This document shows positions 7,708 through 14,554 of a stretch of 21,753 nucleotides of DNA, in pieces; the stretch's first letter is position 1; every line of letters begins with the position of its first letter. Origin of the DNA: JBBQVZ01 sp038211015 (GTDB taxonomy: Bacteria > Actinomycetota > UBA4738 > HRBIN12); contig JBBQVZ010000052.1 of the NCBI GenBank assembly GCA_038211015.1, forward strand, positions 1 to 21,753, written 5' to 3'. The notes beneath the pieces were generated by a model. That model had not been told where the DNA came from. It worked only from the letters and a program-made list of their open reading frames with translations, and made no database searches. The translations under genes were made by a program, and so were the position numbers.

Positions 7708-8985
7708 TTATCTGCTCGCCATGATCAGTCGGAACTCGGTCCCAGACCCGAGCTCGCTCTCGACCTCGATGCGTGCGCCGATCGAGCTGGCGGCTCGCGA
7801 CGCGAGCGACAACCCCAGTCCTCCACCGCCACTATGCCGGTCACGGGCGGCATCGACCCGATAGAACCGATCGAAGATCCGTGGGATGTGTTCCGCGGGG
7901 ATGCCGATGCCGGTGTCGCCGACGGCAAGCAGGACCTCAGTTCCACGACGCTCGATCCGGATCTCGACACGGCCACCCGGGGGGGTGTATCGCAATGCGT
8001 TGGCCAGGAAGTTGTCGATGACCGTCTCCACCAGCGCCTGATCGGTCTCAACGACCGTCGTGAGACCCGAAACGGCGACCTCGATGTTCGCATCACGCGC
8101 GGCGTGACGGAACCGCGTCTCCGCCCGTCGCCCGATGTTCAGCAAGTCCACCGGCGCAAGGCGGACGCGTTCGTTGCGGTCGAGCTTCGTCAACCGACGC
8201 AAGTCGTCAAGCAGCGCCCCGAGACGCGTCGTCTCAGACTCGAGCAGGTGCGCCGCCTCCGCACGCTCTGCCTCCCCTGCGATCGTTCCGTCGAGCACCG
8301 CTCCGGCCAACCCGGAGATGGCGTTGACCGGAGTGGCGAGTTCGTGCGCGATATCGCTGAGGAAGCGTTGCTGATCGGCCTCGCTTGATTCCAGCCGTGA
8401 TGCCATCGAGTCGAAGGCACGAGACAGCCGGTCGAACTCCCCCGGCTCCAACTCGGCGAGCCGGACGCTGAAGTCTCCGCTCGCTACTCGATCCGCGGCG
8501 ATCGCGGCCCGGTCGATCCCCGCCTTCACGAACCGCGTCAGAAGTGTCGCCACCATGAACGCGGCCACGATGACAAGCAGCATCGACCCGGCCGCCACGA
8601 GCGTCAGTTCACGGGCGACCGCATTACCGGGGGTGTGGTAGTCGAACAGGACGACCCTTCCTCCGTCGAACCGATGAACGACCGAGACCTCAAGATCAGC
8701 GTCGATCGGCGGGCCCGCGTACACCTGGCGTTGGCCAAGGAAGACGACCAACCGGTCATACGGAAGGACGCGTTGGATCATCTCAAGGTCCGCCACGACG
8801 GCTCCGCGTTCCATCTGATCGGCGATCGCACGCACGATCTGCTCATCCTTCGTGCGATCTGTCCGCTCCTCCGCAGCGTGCTCGATCTTCTCGATCGCGA
8901 TGTAGGCCGCCGCCAGGCCGATGGCTCCAGCGGCGAGCATCGCTGTAAGCAGCCATGATCGCAGCGACGTCAGCCGGACGGGCAT
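7708..8985 (-). CDS. Sensor histidine kinase (HAMP-HisKA-HATPase)
   Basis: The 425-aa membrane kinase has a first transmembrane helix at about 11-31, an extracytoplasmic sensor of about 95 residues, a second helix at about 127-151, then HAMP. The HisKA dimerisation domain has the phospho-acceptor in SDIAHELATPVN (H214). The ATPase domain has an N box (DNFLANALRYTPPGG), G1 (GDTGIGIP), F box (FDRFYRVD) and G2 (GGGGLGLSL). It is complete, ending ELGSGTEFRLIMASR. Its ATG shares one base with the stop of the response regulator upstream (TGATG), so the two are translationally coupled. The ligand is unknown; the sensor domain matches no family I recognise. Confidence 0.95.
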   Translation of the reverse strand: MPVRLTSLRSWLLTAMLAAGAIGLAAAYIAIEKIEHAAEERTDRTKDEQIVRAIADQMERGAVVADLEMIQRVLPYDRLVVFLGQRQVYAGPPIDADLEVSVVHRFDGGRVVLFDYHTPGNAVARELTLVAAGSMLLVIVAAFMVATLLTRFVKAGIDRAAIAADRVASGDFSVRLAELEPGEFDRLSRAFDSMASRLESSEADQQRFLSDIAHELATPVNAISGLAGAVLDGTIAGEAERAEAAHLLESETTRLGALLDDLRRLTKLDRNERVRLAPVDLLNIGRRAETRFRHAARDANIEVAVSGLTTVVETDQALVETVIDNFLANALRYTPPGGRVEIRIERRGTEVLLAVGDTGIGIPAEHIPRIFDRFYRVDAARDRHSGGGGLGLSLASRAASSIGARIEVESELGSGTEFRLIMASR

Positions 8986-9683
8986 CAGCTGTCCAGCCGG
9001 TACCCGACACCTCGAAGTGCCGTGATCGCAAGAGCGTCTCCAAGTTTTCGTCGGAGCGCCGCGACATGGACATCGACGGTCCGTTGCGACATGAACTCCG
9101 TCTCCCAGACGCGCTCGAGCAGATGTTCACGGGTCAGCACCCGGTCACGCGATTGAAGGAGAGCGGTAAGGAGATCGAACTCACGACGCGTCAGCTCGAC
9201 CTCCGCGCCGTCGAGCGAGCAGCGTCGCCCGGCAAGGTCGAGCCTCACGCGTCCGACTTCCAGCTTGCCAGGAAGTGCCTCTTCACCGAAACCACGACTT
9301 CGTCGCAGCTGCGCCCGCACGCGCGCGATCACCTCCGGCGCCGAGAACGGTTTCACGACGTAGTCATCGGCCCCGAGCTCGAGCCCGGTCACCCGGTCTC
9401 GCTCTTGGTCCTTGGCGGTGAGCAGGATGATCGGGAGTGAGGATCGGGCTCGCAAGCGCCGCACGACTTCGAACCCGTCGAGCTCAGGCAGCATCACGTC
9501 CACGATCGCGACATCAGGCGTCGCGCGCTCGAATTCGAAGATCGCTTCGCGCCCATCGCGCGCATCGACCACGTCGTAGCCGGCCTTCACGAGATAGGCG
9601 CGCAACAAGGCCCGAAGCGACATCTCATCGTCAACCACGAGGACGCGGGCGGTGCCCGACGGCGGTGGGTTCATGACCTGCAT
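8985..9683 (-). CDS. OmpR/PhoB-family response regulator
   Basis: The 232-aa protein has a receiver domain with acidic pair D18/D19, phospho-acceptor D62 in VDVMLPELDG, switch residue T89 and conserved K111 in VVKPF. A C-terminal winged helix (about 139-231) carries EFDLLTALL, RTVDVHVAALRRKLG and the closing GVGYRL. It acts with the coupled kinase downstream. Two ATGs are possible (9683 or 9674, three codons apart), and neither has a strong Shine-Dalgarno. A pair of 11-bp direct repeats 30 nt upstream is the kind of site this family binds, so autoregulation is likely. Confidence 0.95.
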   Translation of the reverse strand: MQVMNPPPSGTARVLVVDDEMSLRALLRAYLVKAGYDVVDARDGREAIFEFERATPDVAIVDVMLPELDGFEVVRRLRARSSLPIILLTAKDQERDRVTGLELGADDYVVKPFSAPEVIARVRAQLRRSRGFGEEALPGKLEVGRVRLDLAGRRCSLDGAEVELTRREFDLLTALLQSRDRVLTREHLLERVWETEFMSQRTVDVHVAALRRKLGDALAITALRGVGYRLDS

Positions 9684-9712
9684 TGTGCCAACAAGGTCAT
9701 CGACCCGTGGCC

Positions 9713-9734
9713 GTCACCTAACAGTCCCGTAACA
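9713..9734. promoter_or_regulatory. Tandem 11-bp direct repeat, candidate response-regulator box
   Basis: GTCACCTAACA (9713-9723) is followed immediately by GTCCCGTAACA (9724-9734), identical at 9 of 11 positions. OmpR/PhoB-family dimers bind tandem 11-bp direct repeats. The site sits between the divergent response regulator (start 9683) and the small operon starting at 9782, so it could control both. Confidence 0.5.
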
Positions 9735-9781
9735 CTTGGGAGGGATAACGAACGTGAACCACCTGAGTTGATCGGAGACAC

Positions 9782-10072
9782 ATGGCAGAGCAAGCGCTTC
9801 AAACGACCCAGCGAGAAGAGGTTGATGTACTCGAGCGCGAGGTTGCGATCCTGGCTGATCAGCTCGCTGGGTTTGGCGACGAGGTCGAACGACTTGGCCT
9901 TCGCGATCTGGCCGTGCTCGCTGGTGGCCTCACAACCCTGTGTGGATCGGTTTCGACGCTGCTCCAGATCGTCCGAACGCAGATCGATCAAGCAGAGGCG
10001 CCTTCCGCGCCCAACGCCTTCCGGCAACCACTGAATACCGAGCGTTGTCTAGGAGAAAGGGGACACCCATGA
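9782..10072 (+). CDS. Small helical protein of unknown function
   Basis: The 96-aa protein has a good Shine-Dalgarno (GGAGA about 5 nt before the ATG). The first half is a heptad-like helix (VLEREVAILADQLAGF, then DEVERLGL), followed by a Gly/Leu-rich helical stretch (LAVLAGGLTTLCGSVSTLL) that could be amphipathic or weakly membrane-associated, and a polar tail. No family is recognised. Its stop overlaps the start of the Usp-like gene by four bases (ATGA), so the two form an operon divergent from the two-component system and may be its target. Confidence 0.7.
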   Translation: MAEQALQTTQREEVDVLEREVAILADQLAGFGDEVERLGLRDLAVLAGGLTTLCGSVSTLLQIVRTQIDQAEAPSAPNAFRQPLNTERCLGERGHP

Positions 10073-10560
10073 AGACCCAGAGAGTCTTGCTGGTCGCCAA
10101 CCGAACAGCGGCAGGATCCCATGTCGTTGCTGCTCTTCGAGCTCGCGCTGCCCGGGGCGTGTGTGACGTCACGTTGCTTGTGCCGGCCTCGCCGGCACCG
10201 GGAGGATGGACTTGGGAGGAGGGTGAGGCCCTTCGCGACGCCAAGCGGCGACTGAAGGCGGCGGTGTCGATGCTCAAGAGCTCTGGGTTCGCCGTCAGGT
10301 CGGTCCTCGGAGACTTCAGCGCGATCGAAGCCATCGGGGACGAGCTGCGCCAACATGGGTACGACGAGATCGTGATCTCAACGCTTCCCACGAGCCGCTC
10401 GAGGTGGCTCAAGCAGAACCTTCCGGCGCGGGTTGCCCGAAAGTTCGATGTCCCCGTCACTCACATCGAAGCCAGCGACGATCGAAAGGACCCAGGAATA
10501 GGCTCAGACCTTCGACGGCCGCGTGACCCTCTGGTTCGACTGGCCGGAATCGGTCACTGA
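10069..10560 (+). CDS. Universal-stress-protein-like nucleotide-binding-fold protein
   Basis: The 163-aa protein begins with a Rossmann-like strand (QRVLLVANRTAAG) and has two further motifs usual in actinobacterial Usp-like proteins: GDFSAIEAIGDELRQ and DEIVISTLPTSRSRWLKQ, then DVPVTHIEA. The start is the ATG at 10069, preceded by AGGAGAAAGGGG; an upstream in-frame extension to 9940 is rejected because it overlaps the preceding gene in another frame and adds only Arg-rich sequence. The fold suggests small-molecule or nucleotide binding in a stress response. It is coupled to the 96-aa gene by the ATGA overlap. Confidence 0.78.
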   Translation: MKTQRVLLVANRTAAGSHVVAALRARAARGVCDVTLLVPASPAPGGWTWEEGEALRDAKRRLKAAVSMLKSSGFAVRSVLGDFSAIEAIGDELRQHGYDEIVISTLPTSRSRWLKQNLPARVARKFDVPVTHIEASDDRKDPGIGSDLRRPRDPLVRLAGIGH

Positions 10561-10775
10561 CCCCGCTTGGGTATTGCCGAGTGAGATCGCGGAAGGGACC
10601 GTCGGGTGAGCCGACCGCGATGCGGCGTACGTGGAGCCCTAACGTCGACCGGTCCGGTATACCGCGTGAACGCGAGCATGTCGCCCTGAGGCGACGACGA
10701 GTCACATCGCCTCCGAAGTCACCTCGACGGAGCCGACTTCGTTCCGAGCTTCTTCTAGGAGAGAGGAGAGACCCT
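10561..10775. other. Intergenic stretch with a hairpin, no gene supported
   Basis: No convincing protein-coding frame is seen. GAGGCGA (10688-10694) and TCGCCTC (10707-10713) form a perfect 7-bp stem. A strong ribosome-binding stretch (AGGAGAGAGGAGA, 10757-10769) lies at its end and feeds the cut-off gene start that follows. Confidence 0.5.
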
Positions 10776-10793
10776 GTGACAGCGAATAACTAG
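10776..10793 (+). pseudogene. Gene start cut off after five codons
   Basis: A GTG codon placed 6 nt after AGGAGAGAGGAGA opens a frame that reads M-T-A-N-N and stops at 10791-10793. The stop lies at the edge of the IS481-type remnant, so the likely story is a normal gene whose body was lost when that element inserted or was deleted. No function can be assigned. Confidence 0.4.
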
Positions 10794-10965
10794 TCGATCT
10801 GCACGCGATGGCCCGGCAGCGGCTTCTCGTAGCGCTTCCATCGGTCTTGGGACGCTTGTAGCGCTAGGAGCTCGGGAGCCGGCTCATGTCCAACCGCTTG
10901 AGGATCCGCCACACGCCCGACGGTGAGATACCAGGTTGCCGTGTGGATCGAGGAGCAGGCTGCCA
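10793..10965 (-). pseudogene. Remnant of an IS481-family transposase
   Basis: On the minus strand, three pieces match the N-terminal part of IS481-type transposases: ISPSGVWRILKRLDMSRLPS, then (after a stop) RYKR, then after a frameshift WKRYEKPLPGHRVQID, which stops at 10793 where the catalytic core (DVKF and beyond) should begin. There are at least one stop codon and two frame changes. The DDE domain and the left terminal repeat are missing. It borders the broken ars genes, and its edge coincides with the five-codon gene start. Confidence 0.72.
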
Positions 10966-11055
10966 ACGACGATCATTGCGAGTCGACCGGTGCTTCATGT
11001 GCAACCTTTGTGCATTGGTTCCGAGCGGGGAAGCCGTGGAAGCCGGTGCGAGGAG

Positions 11056-11427
11056 CTACCCGATGACTATTCCCATCTGGTGCAGCAGCGCCTTCACTCG
11101 CTCCTCGATGTCGTCGCGGATCTCCCGTACGTCGACGACCTCAAGACCCGCCGGGTCGGCAACCTCCCAATCCTCGTAGCGCTTGCCGGGGAAGATCGGA
11201 CACGCGTCGCCGCACCCCATCGTGATGATCACGTCAGTCCCTGGATCACCTCGGTTGTCCAAGGCTTCGGGAACTCGCTCGCGATGTCGATACCCACCTC
11301 TGCCATCGCAGAGATCGCCGCCGGATCGACTTCGCTCGCCGGGTCTCTTGCAGATCAGCCGCCGCGTGCCTCACGACAGACCGTTGCTCCACCGGTAGGA
11401 CGCTCATCGCTTTGCGAGCTCAGACAT
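11056..11427 (-). pseudogene. arsC: Broken arsenate reductase / LMW phosphatase-type gene
   Basis: The C-terminal part is clear: ITMGCGDACPIFPGKRYEDW, then VREIRDDIEERVKALL, ending at 11056. One frameshift upstream, a second piece reads EVDPAAISAMAEVGIDIASE and FPKPWTTEVIQ. Before that, a helical piece (VLPVEQRSVVRHAAADLQ) resembles the N-terminal helical domain of long actinobacterial ArsC. The start codon at 11427 has a perfect AGGAGG five bases away, but its own frame stops after seven codons. An internal deletion has removed the P-loop with the catalytic Cys, so the enzyme cannot work. It lies 17 nt after the arsR-arsC fusion remnant and was probably in one operon with it. Confidence 0.82.
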
Positions 11428-11444
11428 CGCCGCCTCCTGAATCG

Positions 11445-12135
11445 TCAAGCTTTCTTGGTTGCGATTCCGACCGTTCCCATCAGCCTTTCAACCTTGTGTT
11501 CGATCTCGTCTGCGGCTGCTCGAAACGCTGCGTCCGTTCCTATGGTCACAGGGTCCCTCACCGACCAGTGCACCGCGACGGGACCATCCAGTCCCTCCCG
11601 CGCTTGATCGCAGACGGTCACGATCAGCGCTTCGGGGAACGAAGCAGTGTCGAGGAGTCGTGGGACGCGTTCGAAAGGTCAAGACCACGCTCATGCCCGA
11701 CGCGGACCGCCCTCGGATGGACCCGTCCGCTCGGGTGCGTCCCTGCGGTCTCAGCTCGCACGAAAGGAGCTGAGCGATTCCACATGGCGGCGGCGAGCTG
11801 GGATCGCGCCGAGTTCTGTGTACAGACGAAGATCACAACGTCGTTCGCGAACGTGGGTCTGATCGCGAGGCCGTCTAGGTGCTCAACGAGGAGATGGAGA
11901 TAAGCGCGGCGTCCATCACCGATCGATGGTCGCTTCTCGACGACGCCCCGCCGTTCCAGGATTCGGAGGGGTGCGCCATAAGGTTCGACGGGACTCCGAG
12001 CGATCGCCCGAGTTCTGCGGGGGTGCGATCGCTCAGAGCTAGCTCGTCCACGATCGCCACGCGGACGGATCCCGCGTTCGTGTCGAGCTTTCTGGTTGTG
12101 ATACCGCCCTTCGCGCCCGAGCAGGGGTTGGCCAA
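11445..12135 (-). pseudogene. Broken ArsR-ArsC fusion (HTH plus LMW tyrosine phosphatase)
   Basis: Three frames together give a known actinobacterial fusion. The N-terminal winged helix reads VAIVDELALSDRTPAELGR and VPSNLMAH; after a frameshift near 11975-11985 it continues LRILERRGVVEKR and GDGRRAYLHL. The phosphatase part follows in that frame with the P-loop FVCTQNSARSQLAAAM (Cys-x5-Arg present) and AETAGTHP. A second frameshift near 11650 leads to an intact end: EALIVTVCDQAREGLDG, VHWSVRDP, and a stop at 11445. The role would have been arsenate reduction or phosphatase signalling under metalloid control. The start is unclear; the same frame runs back through two TAG codons to the Cys-rich reading frame at 12219. 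Confidence 0.82.
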
Positions 12136-12143
12136 GCCCCTGC
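12121..12143 (-). promoter_or_regulatory. Strong hairpin between Cys-rich frame and arsR-arsC remnant
   Basis: GCAGGGG (12121-12127) pairs perfectly with CCCCTGC (12137-12143) around TTGGCCAAG. In the minus-strand transcript it falls 17 nt after the stop of the Cys-rich reading frame and before the HTH coding part. That is the geometry of a leader attenuator, although no U-tract follows. The role is inferred. Confidence 0.4.
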
Positions 12144-12159
12144 CGAACGCGGGCTATGG

Positions 12160-12219
12160 CTAACAGCAGCCGGGTGGACAACCTTCCTCCGGGCAACAAG
12201 GATCGTTGGAAAGGGTCAT
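12160..12219 (-). CDS. 19-residue Cys-rich peptide or leader
   Basis: A perfect Shine-Dalgarno (AGGAGGTGA on the minus strand, 12237-12229) precedes an ATG that encodes MTLSNDPCCPEEGCPPGCC, with five Cys in the last twelve residues, then TAG. It is the first frame downstream of the ArsR-type operator on the minus strand and heads the arsR-arsC/arsC genes. It could be a metalloid-binding peptide, or a leader whose translation senses Cys supply or arsenic stress (Cys-rich leader attenuation is known in mycobacteria). It is in frame with the HTH part of the downstream pseudogene across two TAG codons, so it may instead be that gene's broken 5' end. Confidence 0.5.
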   Translation of the reverse strand: MTLSNDPCCPEEGCPPGCC

Positions 12220-12242
12220 CGGACTACTTCACCTCCTCTCGA

Positions 12243-12260
12243 TATCGATGAGCGTCGATA
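12243..12260. promoter_or_regulatory. Candidate ArsR-type operator
   Basis: TATCGA-TGAGCG-TCGATA is a perfect 6-bp inverted repeat with a 6-nt spacer, typical in shape for an ArsR/SmtB dimer site. It lies 5' of the minus-strand ars genes and, before the IS1595-type insertion, would have been about 50 bp upstream of the divergent arsR. The sequence is seen; binding is inferred. Confidence 0.5.
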
Positions 12261-12277
12261 CGTTGGACAGAAGTATC

Positions 12278-12287
12278 GACTGCCGTC
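12278..12287 (+). repeat. Target-site duplication, left copy
   Basis: GACTGCCGTC directly precedes the left inverted repeat and recurs at 14580-14589 after the right one. If the inverted repeats start with CGG rather than GG, the duplication is the inner 8 bp (ACTGCCGT), which is the size usual for IS1595-family elements. Confidence 0.88.
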
Positions 12288-12312
12288 GGAACTATAAAGT
12301 TGACGCCGGTAC
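12288..12312 (+). repeat. Left terminal inverted repeat
   Basis: It begins GGAACTATAAAGTTGACGCC and ends with GGTAC at 12312; all 25 bases match the reverse complement of 14555-14579. The repeat can be extended outward by a few bases into the target duplication by coincidence. Confidence 0.93.
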
Positions 12313-12344
12313 TAAGGAATCCTTAGCTTCTAAGGATGAGCCGC

Positions 12345-12466
12345 TTGCCTGCTTCAAATGCGCCGAACCATTTGAAGATGGTGACGTGTATGTCGCCCAG
12401 ATCGGTGTAGCCAAGAGATCGTGCCTCGGATGCTTCACTAGGGTTCGAGGACGTCGTCCCCGATGA
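12345..12466 (+). CDS. Possible small zinc-ribbon protein, start unclear
   Basis: An open frame ending at 12466 contains CFKCAEPFEDGDVYVA and later RSCLGCFTRV, which is two CxxC knuckles as in short zinc ribbons. No ATG, GTG or TTG lies in frame between the left inverted repeat and the first CxxC; the nearest ATG (12248) is outside the element, so translation would have to enter from the flank. It may be a 5'-truncated passenger. Its end overlaps the convergent small gene by 29 nt. Confidence 0.35.
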
Positions 12467-12644
12467 TCGGGACCTCGCCGGCGTGGTACTTCAGGAATCG
12501 CACGAGGTCCAGAATCTCGTTCTTCGCTACGTGTTCTCCCAAGCTCTGGGCGACGGTCTTACCGTCGTTTATCAGTTCCCAGTACCAGCCGCCCTCTCGG
12601 GACTCTCTGACCTCGAACCGAGGCTTGCGCACCGTCCATGCCAT
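12438..12644 (-). CDS. Small DUF1508/YegP-like protein (transposon passenger)
   Basis: The 68-aa protein contains RFEVRESREGGWYWELINDG followed by KTVAQS, the pattern of YegP/DUF1508 modules (a strand, acidic turn, aromatic strand, then an Asn-Gly-like turn). The later helix (KNEILDLVRFLKYHA) departs from the family. The ATG at 12644 follows a GGGGAG ribosome site. It is the first passenger from the left and is divergent from the 60-aa gene across 37 nt. The function of the family is unknown. Confidence 0.6.
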   Translation of the reverse strand: MAWTVRKPRFEVRESREGGWYWELINDGKTVAQSLGEHVAKNEILDLVRFLKYHAGEVPIIGDDVLEP

Positions 12645-12681
12645 AACGACTCCCCTCTCTCGCCCCTGGGGGGTGGGCTAG

Positions 12682-12864
12682 ATGTCCCTACCCGACGAGG
12701 ACCGCATCTCCGAACTCGAACGCGCGAACGCGCTGCTACGTGAGGAGCTATGGCTGCAGTGGTCAGCTAACCACGCGGAACACTGCGACAACGAATGGCT
12801 TCACCCGAATCCCGAGCGCATCTGCATGTGGCCAGTTCCTGAGATTCTGAGAGGGGACGGATGA
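12682..12864 (+). CDS. 60-aa hypothetical protein (transposon passenger)
   Basis: It begins MSLPDEDRISELERANALLR, a short coiled-coil-like helix, followed by EELWLQWSANHAEHC and a Trp/Pro/Cys-containing tail. A G-rich run lies 7-12 nt before the ATG. Similar short proteins occur in actinobacterial mobile DNA in my recollection, but no function is known. It lies between two minus-strand passengers. Confidence 0.5.
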   Translation: MSLPDEDRISELERANALLREELWLQWSANHAEHCDNEWLHPNPERICMWPVPEILRGDG

Positions 12865-12866
12865 CC

Positions 12867-13448
12867 CTAGGGTTTCCAGTGGGGCTTGGCTGCTTCAATC
12901 GCCAAGGCGGGTCGGACGCGAAGGATTTCTGTGACGATCGCCGTCAGATTGAACTGCTTCTCCCAGAAGTACACGATGTCGGCTTCGGGATCGTACAAGC
13001 GAAACATGTTCGGCTCGCGAGGCCCAATGTCGAATCCCGAGGGTGGTCCGATGCTTCTATCGGCGATGAAATGGTGCTTGGAAACCCGGAGCCAAGTGTC
13101 AATCCGTTCGTCAACATGATCGACCGCGTTGCGAACGTCGGTGTCATTCAACGGGGAATCATCCTCGACCCCAATACTCCGCCGAAGCGGTTCCCGTGCC
13201 TTCGCACGGGCCTCGCGTTTGGCGTCGTTGATACCCCAGAGAGCTTTCTTGATGTTGGCGGTCGCTGTGAGAAGGCTCTGCATCGCGAACCACAAGCCGT
13301 CACTGTCCCGAGGAAGCGAGATATTGGCGCGGCGCATGGAGTTGTACGCCACGAGAGCGAAGTCGAATTGCTCCAACAGGTGACGTTGAAACACCCGCAT
13401 GTGCAGCCGCTTCAGGGTCTCTTCGTCGTCAGGGGTTTCGTTGCTCAT
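12867..13448 (-). CDS. Hypothetical helical protein, HEPN-like in character (transposon passenger)
   Basis: The 193-aa protein has an all-helical N-terminal half with a Trp/Phe-rich core (MRVFQRHLLEQFDFALVAYN, LWFAMQSLLTATANIKKALW). A conserved-looking centre follows: DVRNAVDHVDERIDTWL, where an R-N-x3-H pattern sits on a helix, and then a beta-rich tail (FRLYDPEADIVYFWEKQFN). The Arg-polar-x3-His spacing recalls HEPN domains, many of which are RNases in toxin or defence systems, but I cannot confirm the fold. It is intact, lies in the centre of the transposon and is divergent from the 57-aa gene across 35 nt. Confidence 0.62.
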   Translation of the reverse strand: MSNETPDDEETLKRLHMRVFQRHLLEQFDFALVAYNSMRRANISLPRDSDGLWFAMQSLLTATANIKKALWGINDAKREARAKAREPLRRSIGVEDDSPLNDTDVRNAVDHVDERIDTWLRVSKHHFIADRSIGPPSGFDIGPREPNMFRLYDPEADIVYFWEKQFNLTAIVTEILRVRPALAIEAAKPHWKP

Positions 13449-13483
13449 GGAATCCCCGAGTGCCGTCGTAGGATGGAGGTCTC

Positions 13484-13657
13484 ATGCCAGACAAGAACGG
13501 CGAGCGCGATACACAGAAGACCGAACAGGGATACGAGATTCCCGTCCCCAAGCGCGACGAAGTCATGGACGTGTTTACCAAGGCCACTAAGAAACGGCCG
13601 GCGAGTCCTTCACGATCCTCGAAAGGAAAGCGTCGAACATCCCGCGACGACCCGTGA
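13484..13657 (+). CDS. 57-aa basic protein (transposon passenger)
   Basis: The ATG at 13484 has a GGAGG ribosome site seven bases upstream. The product opens with polar sequence, then GYEIPVPKRDEVMDVFTKAT and a Lys/Arg/Ser-rich tail, ending at TGA 13655-13657. The EIPVPKR stretch is one I recognise from short actinobacterial hypothetical proteins, without known function. Its last 71 nt overlap the 3' end of the transposase gene on the opposite strand, so both products share coding DNA. The spacing suggests a divergent unit with the 193-aa gene. Confidence 0.6.
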   Translation: MPDKNGERDTQKTEQGYEIPVPKRDEVMDVFTKATKKRPASPSRSSKGKRRTSRDDP

Positions 13658-14531
13658 TCTTCCGGTTGTTGTAGCGGAACGCATATTCGTCCAAGTACGA
13701 CTGCAAGTGCTGCGTCGAGACGGAGTGATAGACGCCGCTCAGTCCACCCTTCAAGAGCGCCCAGAACCCCTCGATGGTGTTCGTGTGAACGTCTCCATCC
13801 ACGTAGACACCTTGCGAGTGATTGACGCGCTCGTGGCGATAGCCCTCGCGCCCAAGCTGGCGATAGGACTTGAACTCGTCGGTGTAGACCGTGGATGCGG
13901 GAAGGATGCGCGTCGTGGCGATGGGCATGAGCGTCGAAGCCTTCCTGCTCGGCACCACAGACACCGTGACGCGTCCCCCGCGCTCGACGGCACCAAGCAC
14001 CTTGGACTTCTGCTCCGCGAACATGCGCGCTTCCTGCTTGTTGGCCAGCTTGTGGCGAGGCTTGCCACCGATGAACGTTTCGTCCATCTCGACCGTGCCC
14101 GAAAGCGGAGCGTCATCGTCCTGGTCGAGCATCGAGCGGATCTGCTTGAACATGCGCCACGCCGTCGGGTAGGAGACCCCGATCTCGCGCTCCAACTGCT
14201 TCGCGGAGATACCGCATCGAGTGCTGGCCATGAGGTACATCGCGTGGAACCAAAGACGCAGCGACGTGGACGACCCCTCGAAGATCGTGCCGACCATCGG
14301 GTACTCGTAGTGCCCGCAGAACTGGCACGAGTACGCCGGACGCGCCTTCACCCGATGGTGCTTGGTCACTCGCGCGCACTTCGGGCAGAAGATGCCTTCG
14401 GGGTACAGGTGAGCGACCAGCCATTCGAGGCAGGTGGCGTCGTCGGGGAACTCCTCGTCGAAGTTCCAGATCGTGTAGCGAGCGTCCGAGGACTTGGCGT
14501 TGACCGGCTGGTTGCGATTCGTCTTTCCCAT
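13587..14531 (-). CDS. IS1595-family (ISXO2-like) transposase
   Basis: The 314-aa protein is full length. The N-terminal zinc ribbon uses C49/C52 and C69/C72. A helix-turn-helix-like segment (ISAKQLEREIGVSYPTAWR) follows. The DDE nuclease has D150 in VEMDETFIGGK, D218 in VYTDEFKSY and the acidic third residue E254 in HTNTIEGFWALLK, ending with FRYNNR. The start lies 23 nt inside the right inverted repeat. It should excise and insert the element by cut-and-paste or copy transposition. No stop or frameshift is seen. Confidence 0.95.
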   Translation of the reverse strand: MGKTNRNQPVNAKSSDARYTIWNFDEEFPDDATCLEWLVAHLYPEGIFCPKCARVTKHHRVKARPAYSCQFCGHYEYPMVGTIFEGSSTSLRLWFHAMYLMASTRCGISAKQLEREIGVSYPTAWRMFKQIRSMLDQDDDAPLSGTVEMDETFIGGKPRHKLANKQEARMFAEQKSKVLGAVERGGRVTVSVVPSRKASTLMPIATTRILPASTVYTDEFKSYRQLGREGYRHERVNHSQGVYVDGDVHTNTIEGFWALLKGGLSGVYHSVSTQHLQSYLDEYAFRYNNRKITGRRGMFDAFLSRIVKDSPAVS

Positions 14532-14554
14532 GCCGAGATACTAACCCGAAGCCG

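Noticed and set aside
10581..10793. 70-codon plus-strand frame after the Usp-like gene
   Set aside because: Arg/Pro/Ser-rich composition with no motif; the good ribosome site in it fits the GTG at 10776 in another frame.
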